Assembly: GCA_009923685.1 (NCBI GenBank)
Contig: RFTA01000016.1
Span: 1-9,575 of the forward strand
Source of the DNA: Actinomycetota bacterium
GTDB lineage: Bacteria > Actinomycetota > Acidimicrobiia > Acidimicrobiales > Ilumatobacteraceae
DNA: 9,575 bases
Reading direction: 5' to 3'
Below are positions 1-6,164 of this stretch, piece after piece. The notes under the pieces are model-generated. The model was not told the DNA's origin, searched no databases, and worked only from the letters and a program-made list of their open reading frames with translations. The stretch's first letter is position 1, and every line of letters starts with the position of its first letter. A program made the position numbers and the translations under genes.

Positions 1-1
1 G

Positions 2-304
2 TTTCGTGTCGAGCACGGGCCGAATCATTTAGAAGACGAAGCCGAATATGTGCGCATGTCGCCGATTCGCCACGTACGCAACATTGATGTGCCGATGTTG
101 ATCATTCACAGCGAAAATGATTTACGCTGCCCGATTAATCAGGCTGAAGAATTGTTTATGGCTTTGAGATTGCTGAAAAAAGATGTGACGTTTTATCGGT
201 TTCCTGGTGAGACGCACGAGTTGTCGCGCTCAGGTTCACCGTTACATCGTGTGCAACGCGCCGAAATCATTCTCGACTTCTTCGCCGAAAAACTTGGCGC
301 TTAG
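2..304 (+). CDS. S9 family peptidase (prolyl oligopeptidase type), C-terminal end only
   Basis: The gene enters from the left edge, and about 100 C-terminal residues are visible in an uninterrupted frame. They match the last part of the alpha/beta-hydrolase catalytic domain of S9 serine peptidases (acylaminoacyl-peptidase / prolyl oligopeptidase type), which remove residues or dipeptides from peptides. Visible landmarks are the MSPIRHVRNIDVPMLIIHS strand, SENDLRCP with the expected catalytic Asp, and GETHELSRSGSPLHR with the expected catalytic His. The nucleophile Ser (GxSxGG) and the beta-propeller lie upstream of the window. The family's usual length is 600-700 residues. The stop is 9 nt before the next gene on the same strand, so the two are probably co-transcribed. 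The Asp and His assignments rest on family knowledge. Confidence 0.9.
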   Translation, partial: FRVEHGPNHLEDEAEYVRMSPIRHVRNIDVPMLIIHSENDLRCPINQAEELFMALRLLKKDVTFYRFPGETHELSRSGSPLHRVQRAEIILDFFAEKLGA

Positions 305-313
305 GCTCGCGCT

Positions 314-1159
314 ATGAAAGTCACGCTGACGGGCACGGGTAGCCCGATACCAGATGCAAATCGCGCGGGGCCGTCGACACTCGTGCAGTGCGCGGGGCAA
401 AATATTTTGATTGACTGTGGTCGCGGTGTGGCGATGCGCCTTGTCGCCGCTGGCGTGCCTGCACCATTTTTGTCGGCGATTTTGGTTACACATCTACACA
501 GTGATCACATCACCGACTTGAACGATTTGGTGACAACGCGTTGGATTCTCTCGCCAGAAGCTACCCCGACCATTATCTACGGTCCTCTTGGCACGCAAAA
601 GGTAGTTGACGGCATGATGGCGATGTTGAAACCTGATCAAAAATATCGCCATGACCATCACGCTGACTTGCGCAGTGGGCCGGGATTGCAAGTTGCGGTT
701 CACGAAGTCGTGCCCGGCGACGAATTCAAGATTGGAGACGTTCGTGTGATTGTTGGACGAACCGATCACCGACCAGTGACACCAACAATCGGCTTTCGAA
801 TCGAAGCCGAAGGAAAGTCAGTCGTGCTTGCTGGCGACACGGTGCCATGCAGCGAACTCGACGACTTATGTCGTGGCGCGGATATTTATGTGCAGACGGT
901 GTTGCGACCTGATTTGGTTGAATTAGTCAAACAATTTGTACCGGCACTCGCCTCGCGCTCGAATGACATTTTGGATTATCACTCGAATGTTGAAGATGCG
1001 GCGAAAACCGCGGCGCGCGCTGGCGTAAAAACTTTGATGCTGACGCACTATGTGCCAGCGATGCAACCTGGCCAAGAAGCTGACTGGCTCGCACTCGCGA
1101 CGCCTCACTTCACCGGCAAGATTGTTCTCGGCCCCGACCTCACCTCGGTTGAAGCCTAA
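314..1159 (+). CDS. MBL-fold metallo-hydrolase, RNase Z / arylsulfatase-like
   Basis: This 281-residue protein starts with the beta-strand MKVTLTGTGSPIPDANRAGP and carries the zinc-binding HxHxDH motif as THLHSDH (His60, His62, Asp64, His65). Further likely metal ligands are His152 (TDHRP), Asp175 (LAGDT), His223 (DYHSN) and His245 (LTHY). This set fits the RNase Z-like branch of metallo-beta-lactamase-fold hydrolases, which are cytoplasmic dinuclear zinc enzymes acting on tRNA 3' ends, phosphodiesters or sulfate esters. The length is in the normal range. It is not clearly the tRNA 3'-endonuclease: the residues after the motif (ITDLNDLVTTRW) differ from the usual GLPGLL, so no symbol is given. 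The ATG lacks a Shine-Dalgarno sequence and lies 9 nt after the peptidase stop, which suggests an operon. Confidence 0.9.
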   Translation: MKVTLTGTGSPIPDANRAGPSTLVQCAGQNILIDCGRGVAMRLVAAGVPAPFLSAILVTHLHSDHITDLNDLVTTRWILSPEATPTIIYGPLGTQKVVDGMMAMLKPDQKYRHDHHADLRSGPGLQVAVHEVVPGDEFKIGDVRVIVGRTDHRPVTPTIGFRIEAEGKSVVLAGDTVPCSELDDLCRGADIYVQTVLRPDLVELVKQFVPALASRSNDILDYHSNVEDAAKTAARAGVKTLMLTHYVPAMQPGQEADWLALATPHFTGKIVLGPDLTSVEA

Positions 1160-1214
1160 GTTTCCGCACTGCTTTTTAGCAATTCTCGCGTACATCCGTA
1201 AGCAATGCTCATCT

Positions 1215-1230
1215 CACACATCTATGTGTG
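1215..1230. promoter_or_regulatory. Palindrome over the toxin start, candidate antitoxin operator
   Basis: CACACAT (1215-1221) and ATGTGTG (1224-1230) form a perfect 7-bp inverted repeat around CT. It covers the GTG start codon of the toxin gene at 1228. Ribbon-helix-helix antitoxins usually bind short palindromes at the head of their operon, so this is a natural candidate operator. Regulatory use is inferred. No convincing -35/-10 pair was found in the 68-nt gap upstream (1160-1227). Confidence 0.45.
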
Positions 1231-1566
1231 CCCCGTCGCAAGCGCCAAGATCACAAAACACCGAAGCCCGAATCTAAGCCAGTTGCACCGAGTTTCGTAT
1301 TACGATATGATCATGTTCACCTTACAGAATCTGCGCTTAAGCATGGAGTTTCAGAGGAAGACATACGGCACGCACAAAATCAAGCGATCAAAGTTTTTGA
1401 ATATTTCGACGATTTAGATAGACGACGAATCCTTATGATCGGACCAGACCTGTCAGGAAATCTCCTGGAACTGTTAATGGCAATAAATACAGATTCCAGC
1501 TTAAAAATCTTTCATGCAATGAGACTCAGGACAAAGTTTGATGGTTTGGTTAAAAATCAGGAATGA
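1228..1566 (+). CDS. Probable type II toxin, BrnT-like
   Basis: This small protein of 112 residues starts at a GTG. The conserved core runs from about residue 23: ALKHGVSEEDI (Lys38-His39), a helix, RRILMIGPDLSGNLLELL (65-83), then KIFHAMRLRTKF (93-104) with His96 and Arg99. This pattern resembles the KHG...GNLLE...HAMR layout of BrnT-like toxins of the RelE/barnase-like RNase fold. Such toxins are encoded just upstream of their ribbon-helix-helix antitoxin, as here (13-nt gap). Residues 1-20 are a basic, proline-rich tail not typical of the family, but no better start was found downstream. Rare-looking codons (AGA, AGG, ATA, GGA) cluster in this gene, unlike its neighbours, which suggests recent transfer. 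The toxin role is inferred from family resemblance and gene order; mRNA cleavage is not proven. Confidence 0.65.
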   Translation: MPRRKRQDHKTPKPESKPVAPSFVLRYDHVHLTESALKHGVSEEDIRHAQNQAIKVFEYFDDLDRRRILMIGPDLSGNLLELLMAINTDSSLKIFHAMRLRTKFDGLVKNQE

Positions 1567-1579
1567 AGGTGGATTAAAA

Positions 1580-1858
1580 ATGAAAAAAAGAAATCGTGTG
1601 CATCATTTAATTGATGGCGAAGTTTTAACGGACGCAGACTTTGAGCGAATGGCCGATGAATTCGCCACGCGAGACTTTGACTTGTCGAAGTTCACTCGGC
1701 TGCCTGGCCGGCCGCTAATGGGCAAAGCGGTGGCTGAGGTTGTGCCTGTGCGCATTGAGCCAGCAATTGTTAAGTCGATTGATCGTCGCGCAAAAAAAGA
1801 AGGCACGACACGAAGTGACATTATTCGCCAAGCGATAAACAATTATCTAGCGAGTTGA
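1580..1858 (+). CDS. Ribbon-helix-helix (CopG-type) antitoxin
   Basis: This 92-residue protein has an N-terminal acidic segment (LIDGEVLTDADFERMADEFA, 11-30) that probably wraps the toxin. The C-terminal ribbon-helix-helix DNA-binding domain spans about 49-92, with the beta-strand EVVPVRIEPAIVKSIDRRAK and the second helix TTRSDIIRQAINNYL. The ATG at 1580 is chosen because AAGGTGG (1566-1572) lies 7 nt upstream. An in-frame ATG at 1538 would overlap the toxin and add residues unlike the family. The partner is the toxin gene 13 nt upstream. By family behaviour it should neutralise the toxin and repress the operon, possibly through the palindrome at 1215-1230. The gene stops 21 nt before the convergent EamA gene, and no terminator was seen between them. 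Confidence 0.75.
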   Translation: MKKRNRVHHLIDGEVLTDADFERMADEFATRDFDLSKFTRLPGRPLMGKAVAEVVPVRIEPAIVKSIDRRAKKEGTTRSDIIRQAINNYLAS

Positions 1859-1879
1859 ACGAGGTTCGACGCCGCGGGG

Positions 1880-2812
1880 TTAGGCGGTTGAGGCGTCAGG
1901 TGCGGCGGCGGTTGAGGCGTCGGGAGTGGTGGCGGCTGTTTGCATCGTTAGGCGAACGCCAAAAATCGCGATTACTAGACCAGCAAGTGCGAGCGCACCC
2001 AGACGCTCATCAAACAAAATCGCGCCTTCGATAGTGCTCAGCGCCGGCGTGAGAAAAAACAGACTGCTGACACGCGCCGCCGTGTGACGTGCGAGCAAAG
2101 TCATCATCAACAAAACTGCACCAAGCGACAGAACAATTACCGCCCACAACATCGAAAACACGGTGTTGCGAGTAATTTCAAATTTCCAACTCTCACTCAA
2201 ACCCGATGCGACCGCAAGCACAACGCCCGAAGCCAGATACTGAGTGGCGGTGCCCCGCAACAACGGCATTTCTTTTCCGAATGCGCGTTGCACAAGCGTG
2301 CCGACGGTTAATCCAAGTATCGAAACCATCATTGCGATCATCGCCCCAGTCGTAACACCGCCATCTACCGCCTCAAGTTTTTCGACAACCACTGCGCACA
2401 CACCTACTAGGCCGAGAGTCACACCGACGATTTGTTTGCGACTCAATTGCTCTCGCAAAAACACACGAGCGGCGACAGAAGTTGCCACGGGATGAAGCCC
2501 GGCGATCAACGCACTGAGCCCCGAAGGAAGCCCGAGGTTTATCGCCACGAAGACACCGCCCAAATAAATGGCGTGCATAAAGACACCGACAATTGTCGCG
2601 GCCGACCAATCGCTGCGCGCCATGCGTGGCGCGTGCAGCGCAGTTGCGATTAACCAAAGCAAACCCGAGGCAAGAAACATACGCACGCACAAAAATGTGA
2701 GTGGGCCCGCGTCGGTTGTTGCATAACGCGCAACCACAAACCCTGTGCTCCAGAGCGCAACAAAAATCGCCGGAGCAACTCGCGCGAGCGATTGCTGTTG
2801 ATTGCTTGACAA
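1880..2812 (-). CDS. EamA/DMT-family transporter
   Basis: This 310-residue polytopic membrane protein has about ten hydrophobic segments arranged as two EamA repeats. The first repeat ends near GLHPVATSVAARVFLREQL and LGLVGVCAVV. The second ends with FFLTPALSTIEGAILFDERL and LAGLVIAIFGVRL. Members of the drug/metabolite transporter superfamily export amino acids or metabolites, or import nucleotide sugars; the substrate here is unknown. The start is a TTG at 2812-2810, since no ATG precedes the first membrane segment. A -10-like TAAGAT (2825-2820, minus strand) ends 7 nt before it, so the mRNA may be leaderless. The C-terminus ends in a duplicated PDASTA peptide. It is divergent from the DoxX gene and shares its regulatory spacer. 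Confidence 0.88.
   Translation of the reverse strand: MSSNQQQSLARVAPAIFVALWSTGFVVARYATTDAGPLTFLCVRMFLASGLLWLIATALHAPRMARSDWSAATIVGVFMHAIYLGGVFVAINLGLPSGLSALIAGLHPVATSVAARVFLREQLSRKQIVGVTLGLVGVCAVVVEKLEAVDGGVTTGAMIAMMVSILGLTVGTLVQRAFGKEMPLLRGTATQYLASGVVLAVASGLSESWKFEITRNTVFSMLWAVIVLSLGAVLLMMTLLARHTAARVSSLFFLTPALSTIEGAILFDERLGALALAGLVIAIFGVRLTMQTAATTPDASTAAAPDASTA
1883..1921. repeat. In-frame direct repeat encoding the transporter's C-terminal tail
   Basis: GGCGGTTGAGGCGTC occurs at 1883-1897 and again at 1907-1921, a 24-bp period equal to eight codons. In the EamA transporter it produces two copies of PDASTA at the extreme C-terminus. The repeat is exact over 15 bp. It is probably a recent slippage duplication in a tail with few constraints. 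Confidence 0.8.
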
Positions 2813-2835
2813 GACTCAGATCTTAGTTTTTGCTA
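2806..2835 (+). promoter_or_regulatory. Putative doxX promoter
   Basis: A perfect -35 hexamer TTGACA (2806-2811) is followed after 18 nt by TTGCTA (2830-2835) as a weak -10. The -35 overlaps the first codons of the divergent EamA gene. A different -10, TACGGT (2834-2839), is possible but badly spaced. Transcription would begin near 2842 and give a leader of about 54 nt holding the inverted repeat at 2851-2872. This assignment is by eye only. Confidence 0.35.
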
Positions 2836-2850
2836 CGGTTGTTTTCGCAC

Positions 2851-2872
2851 TTAGTTTTCAGACGAAAACTAA
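2851..2872. promoter_or_regulatory. Perfect inverted repeat in the EamA/doxX spacer, candidate operator
   Basis: TTAGTTTTC (2851-2859) and GAAAACTAA (2864-2872) are perfectly complementary around a 4-nt centre. A third half-site, TTAGTTTT, lies at 2823-2830, where it overlaps the -10-like box of the EamA gene. The size and the AT-rich arms resemble operators of winged-helix MarR/HxlR-type repressors, which often control DoxX genes, but no such regulator is encoded in the window. A leader-RNA hairpin is the alternative. It lacks a terminator-like GC stem and T-run, which makes an operator more likely. Confidence 0.5.
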
Positions 2873-2895
2873 AAATCCCAACAGAAGAGAGAACT

Positions 2896-3318
2896 ATGAA
2901 CACAGTGTTATTGATCGGGCGAATTCTTTTCGCTTTCATGTTCGTAACAGGTGGATTAAATCACCTCACGAAAGCCGAAGCAATGGCTGGTTATGCCAGC
3001 TATAAGAAAGTCCCAGCACCGAAATTTGCGAACTTGGCATCAGGCGTGCTGTTGATCGCCGGTGGCTTATCGATCATTCTCGGCGTATATGCCGACCTCG
3101 GCGCGCTCGTAATCGCTGTATTGCTTGTCTTGATGGCACTCAAAATGCACGATTTTTGGGCACAAACAGATGCGCAAGCAAAACAAACCGAGACAGTTGG
3201 ATTTTTCAAGAATATTTCGATGGCCGGCGGCGCACTGATCATGTTTGCAATCGCTGCAACCGAAGGTTCTGACTACGGCTGGACACTCACAGACAGCCTG
3301 TGGCAATTCGCTAAGTAA
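2896..3318 (+). CDS. DoxX family membrane protein
   Basis: This 140-residue protein has four hydrophobic segments, at about 4-20, 48-63, 67-84 and 110-124. The DoxX hallmarks are the opening GRILFAFMFVTGGLNHL, the GYASYKKVPAPKFA loop, and LKMHDFW after the third segment. DoxX/DoxD-like proteins are small inner-membrane proteins linked to quinone or thiol redox stress; the exact reaction here is unknown. The ATG at 2896 is chosen because it begins just before the first membrane segment and has a weak purine-rich AGAAGAGAG upstream. An in-frame ATG at 2830 would add an atypical tail and place the inverted repeat inside the gene. It is divergent from the EamA gene and is followed by a strong terminator, so it is a single-gene unit. 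Confidence 0.88.
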   Translation: MNTVLLIGRILFAFMFVTGGLNHLTKAEAMAGYASYKKVPAPKFANLASGVLLIAGGLSIILGVYADLGALVIAVLLVLMALKMHDFWAQTDAQAKQTETVGFFKNISMAGGALIMFAIAATEGSDYGWTLTDSLWQFAK

Positions 3319-3337
3319 TTAAATTTTCGAATCTTGA

Positions 3338-3371
3338 GTGGGCGGCACCTTCGGGTGTCGCCCACTTTTTT
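3338..3371 (+). terminator. Intrinsic terminator of doxX
   Basis: GTGGGCGGCACC (3338-3349) pairs with GGTGTCGCCCAC (3354-3365) along 12 positions with one G-U wobble, closed by a C(TTCG)G tetraloop. T6 (3366-3371) follows. It lies 19 nt after the doxX stop. No T-run flanks the opposite strand, so it works in one direction. It is the only textbook Rho-independent terminator in the window. Confidence 0.93.
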
Positions 3372-3438
3372 GCGTGCCGTTTTATCGCCACGCCTTACAC
3401 ATCTGTCAAAACCGAACGCCGCAAGAAAAACAGTCGAT

Positions 3439-3457
3439 GTGTATAAGAGGTGTATAA
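3439..3457 (+). promoter_or_regulatory. Tandem GTGTATAA repeats upstream of vapB
   Basis: GTGTATAA occurs at 3439-3446 and 3450-3457, exactly 11 bp apart, which is one helical turn. Each copy contains a -10-like box (TATAAG 3442-3447, TATAAC 3453-3458), and AAGAGG between them could serve as a ribosome site. The position fits both a promoter core and a binding site for the VapB ribbon-helix-helix dimer, but neither use is proven. No convincing -35 was found. Confidence 0.4.
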
Positions 3458-3460
3458 CCT

Positions 3461-3667
3461 ATGAGCATGGCCAGAACAAACATAGATATTGACGAAGAAG
3501 CATGCCGCCGCGTAATGGAGCGCTTTAATTTGACCACTATGAAAGACGCTGTCAATTTGGCGCTACGAACTTTAGCGATCGAGCCGATGACACTCGACGA
3601 GGCACTTGCAATGGAGGGCACAGGCTGGGAAGGCGACCTCGCCGCAATGCGCACCACGCGCACCTGA
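3461..3667 (+). CDS. vapB: VapB-type antitoxin
   Basis: This 68-residue protein has an N-terminal ribbon-helix-helix DNA-binding domain (MARTNIDIDEEACRRVMERF, 3-22, then TTMKDAVNLALRTLA) and a C-terminal toxin-binding tail ending WEGDLAAMRTTR. This is the standard VapB layout and size. AAGAGG lies 10 nt before the ATG at 3461. The second ATG at 3467 gives the more typical MARTNI start and would suit a leaderless mRNA from TATAAC at 3453-3458. The stop overlaps the vapC start by one base (TGATG), which implies translational coupling and dosage control. As a family role it should bind VapC and repress the operon. Confidence 0.88.
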   Translation: MSMARTNIDIDEEACRRVMERFNLTTMKDAVNLALRTLAIEPMTLDEALAMEGTGWEGDLAAMRTTRT

Positions 3668-4062
3668 TGTCGCTAATCGGTACCTCTGCATGGATTGAAT
3701 ACCTGCGTCAAACTGGGTCTCGCGCCAACATCGAAGTTCGACGAACGCTAAACGTTGACCCAGAAATTTGCGACGTGATTCGCATGGAGATTCTGGCTGG
3801 CGCTCGCGACCAACAACATTTGACCCAACTAGAAAAACTATTGGCAAGAGCAACAACAATTAAAACCGAGCCCGTTGATTATGACAACGCCGCTGCGATT
3901 TATCGTGCGTGCCGTAAGTTGGGTGTAACCATCAGAGCTCAGATCGACTGCCTAATTGCTGCAATCGCAATTCGAACCAACACGAAAATAGTTCACCACG
4001 ACTCTGATTTTGAAGCGATCGCACAAGTAACGAAGTTAAAAATCTACGCTGCGAAGCCCTAG
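3667..4062 (+). CDS. vapC: VapC-type PIN-domain toxin with the first catalytic Asp replaced by Gly
   Basis: This 131-residue protein is a single PIN domain, the Mg-dependent RNase fold of VapC toxins that cut tRNA or rRNA. The usual acidic residues are visible as Glu41 (IRMEILAGARD), Asp94 (QIDCLIAAIAI) and Asp112/Asp114 (HHDSDFEAIA). The first acidic residue is missing: the N-terminus reads MSLIGTSAWIEYL, where the family has a VDTS or LDTS motif, so position 5 is Gly (GGT) instead of Asp (GAT/GAC). This could abolish or weaken metal binding and RNase activity. The frame is otherwise intact and full length, with no sign of further decay. It may be a catalytically dead, DNA-regulatory or freshly inactivated toxin. 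Confidence 0.88.
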   Translation: MSLIGTSAWIEYLRQTGSRANIEVRRTLNVDPEICDVIRMEILAGARDQQHLTQLEKLLARATTIKTEPVDYDNAAAIYRACRKLGVTIRAQIDCLIAAIAIRTNTKIVHHDSDFEAIAQVTKLKIYAAKP

Positions 4063-4072
4063 CCGTAACTAG

Positions 4073-4735
4073 CTAGCTGCGGCCGGCGAGCCAGTCGGTT
4101 TCGTCGCGACCGAGGTCGCGAAGTCGCCGCACAACCGGCAACGGCATTTCAATCTCTTCGCCAGCGCGAACCTTGGCAATCATCGCACCGTTTTCATCCC
4201 AAATGTGACAGGTGTTGATCGTCGAAGCAAACTGTTTGACGCGTTGCTCTTGCAAATCTTGCGCCGACTGCGCCGAATCTTCACTTGCCATCGCAGTGCC
4301 AACACGCATCGACCAACCAGTTTGAATCGCCACTGGCGCCATCGCCGCAAGTAGCGCGCCAATATGTGTGCAACCGCGCGAACTGCCGAAAAGTTCGCGA
4401 ACCTTGGCATTGAAACCGCGCGCAATCGACATGCCTTCGAGCTTTTTGTAGTGGTCGGTGATGTTTGTGCAACCTAAGTGTGGGTGGTTTTTGAACTCAA
4501 CACTCGCCTTTTCGATCAAAAATGTCGGGTAGACAATCTGTAAATCGACAATCATGTGATGCATCCAAATCGGATCAGGATCGTTTTCGATATAAAGACC
4601 CGCGGGTTTTTCATCGACTATCGCCCCGCGCAGCAAGAACCGCTCATCTGACATGCGAAACGCCTGCACTTGATACTGCCGCGTGTGAATCAAAGGATAA
4701 TTAGCGTCAACTGGAAACAATTTGTTTGAAAACAT
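4073..4735 (-). CDS. DUF2889 domain-containing protein
   Basis: This 220-residue soluble protein has the layout of DUF2889 (PF11136). It opens with IHTRQYQVQAFRMSDERFLLRGAIVDEK, followed by a MHHMIVDLQIV strand. Next come conserved HLGCTNITDHYKKLEGMSI (Cys89) and RGCTHIGALLAAMAPVAIQT (Cys122-Thr-His), and then INTCHIWDENG (Cys176). Its function is unknown; in actinobacteria relatives occur near lipid, steroid or CoA-ester catabolism genes. No such genes are seen here. The ATG at 4735 lacks a Shine-Dalgarno sequence. A minus-strand TAGCGT box (4747-4742) ends 6 nt upstream and is preceded by TTCACT at 16-nt spacing, which suggests a leaderless mRNA. It converges on vapC with a 10-nt gap and diverges from the heliorhodopsin gene across 71 nt. 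Confidence 0.85.
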   Translation of the reverse strand: MFSNKLFPVDANYPLIHTRQYQVQAFRMSDERFLLRGAIVDEKPAGLYIENDPDPIWMHHMIVDLQIVYPTFLIEKASVEFKNHPHLGCTNITDHYKKLEGMSIARGFNAKVRELFGSSRGCTHIGALLAAMAPVAIQTGWSMRVGTAMASEDSAQSAQDLQEQRVKQFASTINTCHIWDENGAMIAKVRAGEEIEMPLPVVRRLRDLGRDETDWLAGRS

Positions 4736-4806
4736 GAAGACACGCTAACCGTGAATGTAATAAAGTGAAGTCGTTCAGCACATTGCCAGACAACTAGGAG
4801 ACTCAA

Positions 4807-5577
4807 GTGAACACAACGATCGATACCGAAATCAGCAAACTGAAGCGCCTCAACCTGATCGCTGGTGCTCTGCACCTTGCTTCGCTCTTAGCGATCTTGT
4901 TTCTGGCCAACGATGCAAAACTGCCAGTGAATGCGATCTATCTGACCGAGGCACCTGGGACGGGCAATTTTTCTGATCCGATCAATTTGTTCAATCTCAA
5001 AATTGGATACATGGTTGCGGCGTTCTTGGCGCTCTCAGCATTTTTTCACTTTTTCATTAGTTCGCCAGCAATGTTTGCAAGATACACAGCCGGTCTGAAG
5101 AACCACATCAACGTCTTTAGGTGGGTCGAATATTCGATGTCATCAACGATCATGATCATTGTGATTTTGCAGCTCAATGGCACCGCCGACTACATCGCAC
5201 TCATGGGCATCGCTGGTGTAAATGTGAGTATGATTTTGTTCGGCTGGCTGCAAGAAAAATACACGACGCCTGGTGACGGCGATCTTTTGCCGTTTTGGTT
5301 TGGTTGCATCGCGGGCATCGTGCCTTGGCTCGCAACTTTGGTCAATATTCTTTCTCCAAAAGGACCGACCGAGTCGACCACACCAGGTTTCGTCTACGGC
5401 ATTGTGATTTCGTTGTTCATCTTGTTCAACTGTTTTGCAATCGTGCAATACAAGCAATATAAAGCGCAGGGCAAGTGGGCAAATTATTTGTACGGTGAAC
5501 GTCGTTACATAATTCTGAGCCTCGTCGCAAAGTCACTTCTCGCCTGGCAAGTGTTTTCAGGCTCGCTCGCCTCATAA
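4807..5577 (+). CDS. HeR: Heliorhodopsin
   Basis: This 256-residue seven-helix retinal photoreceptor is of normal family length (about 250). The TM7 motif LSLVAKSLLAWQ carries Lys242 for the retinal Schiff base, and TM3 WVEYS carries Glu108, the expected counterion. His23 and His81 match the conserved histidines of this family. The blocks GWLQEKY, DGDLLPFWFGCIAGIVPW and GFVYGIVISLF match, from memory, the founding actinobacterial protein 48C12, with residue numbering shifted by one in helices 3-7. By family knowledge it sits with the N-terminus inside the cell, has a slow photocycle and does not pump ions; sensory or enzyme-regulating roles have been proposed. The start is a GTG at 4807 with AGGAG (4796-4800) 6 nt upstream. 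It is probably the first gene of an operon with the two genes downstream. Confidence 0.98.
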   Translation: MNTTIDTEISKLKRLNLIAGALHLASLLAILFLANDAKLPVNAIYLTEAPGTGNFSDPINLFNLKIGYMVAAFLALSAFFHFFISSPAMFARYTAGLKNHINVFRWVEYSMSSTIMIIVILQLNGTADYIALMGIAGVNVSMILFGWLQEKYTTPGDGDLLPFWFGCIAGIVPWLATLVNILSPKGPTESTTPGFVYGIVISLFILFNCFAIVQYKQYKAQGKWANYLYGERRYIILSLVAKSLLAWQVFSGSLAS

Positions 5578-5593
5578 GTTTTAATCTTGAGTT

Positions 5594-6148
5594 ATGGCGA
5601 CTGGTGGAAGTAGAGAGAAGTTCTTTCCGGCGATCGAAAAGAAGCACGGCGAAAAAGTGGCTGTGTGGTTGAAGCGGTTGAAAGATCTCGAAACGACCAA
5701 ATATCCCGAGCAGATCGCATTCTTGCGAGAAAATCATGGGTTCAGTCAGGCCCATGCCAACGCGCTGGTGATGTATCACCGTGGATCAAAATCATCGAAC
5801 AAATTTGGCACGCCTGAAAACTATTTCAAAAACATTGACCCAAAAGTTGCCAAAACAATCAAGAAAATCTTTTCAGCAATCACTGCAAAACATAAGAACC
5901 TCGAACTCGTGATGGCCTGGAACCAGCCGATGTTGCGACTAGGCAAAGGCTACGTAATCGGTGTTTCGATCTCGAAAAATCATCTGACCCTGAATCCGTT
6001 TAGTATCAAAGTTTTGAAGCAAATTTCGCCGCGTCTAACCGAATTCGAAGTCAAGAAATACACGTTTTTGGTTCCCCTCGACTGGAAGGTCGATGTCGGC
6101 ATGTTGCAAGCACTCGCCAAGGCGCGAATCGCCGAAATCAACAATTAG
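5594..6148 (+). CDS. DUF4287-DUF1801 two-domain protein
   Basis: This 184-residue soluble protein has two domains. Residues 5-62 resemble DUF4287 (FFPAIEKKHGEKVAVWLKRL, then LRENHGFSQAHANALVMYHR). Residues 85-180 resemble the DUF1801/YdhG fold, with VMAWNQPMLRLGKGYVIGVS, then HLTLNPFS and KKYTFLVPLDWKVDVGML. The DUF1801 fold includes frataxin-like iron chaperone candidates of Bacillus, but the biochemical role here is not known. The ATG follows the heliorhodopsin stop by 16 nt with no terminator and no clear Shine-Dalgarno sequence, so it is probably co-transcribed. Both domain calls are from motif memory. Confidence 0.82.
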   Translation: MATGGSREKFFPAIEKKHGEKVAVWLKRLKDLETTKYPEQIAFLRENHGFSQAHANALVMYHRGSKSSNKFGTPENYFKNIDPKVAKTIKKIFSAITAKHKNLELVMAWNQPMLRLGKGYVIGVSISKNHLTLNPFSIKVLKQISPRLTEFEVKKYTFLVPLDWKVDVGMLQALAKARIAEINN

Positions 6149-6164
6149 GTATTCGTAGCCTGCC

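Noticed and set aside
1538..1579. Longer antitoxin start at the ATG at 1538
   Set aside because: It overlaps the toxin by 29 nt and has no ribosome site, whereas the ATG at 1580 has AAGGTGG at good spacing.
2830..2895. Longer DoxX start at the ATG at 2830
   Set aside because: It would place the inverted repeat inside the gene and add a tail absent from the family; the ATG at 2896 sits just before the first membrane segment.
4069..4076. AGCTAGCT palindrome between vapC and the DUF2889 gene
   Set aside because: It is short, has no T-run and overlaps the DUF2889 stop codon; too weak for a terminator or site.
4807..5577. Type-1 proton-pumping rhodopsin or proteorhodopsin
   Set aside because: It lacks the pump-type DTxxxxK/E motif in helix 3; WVEYS and LSLVAKS define heliorhodopsin instead.
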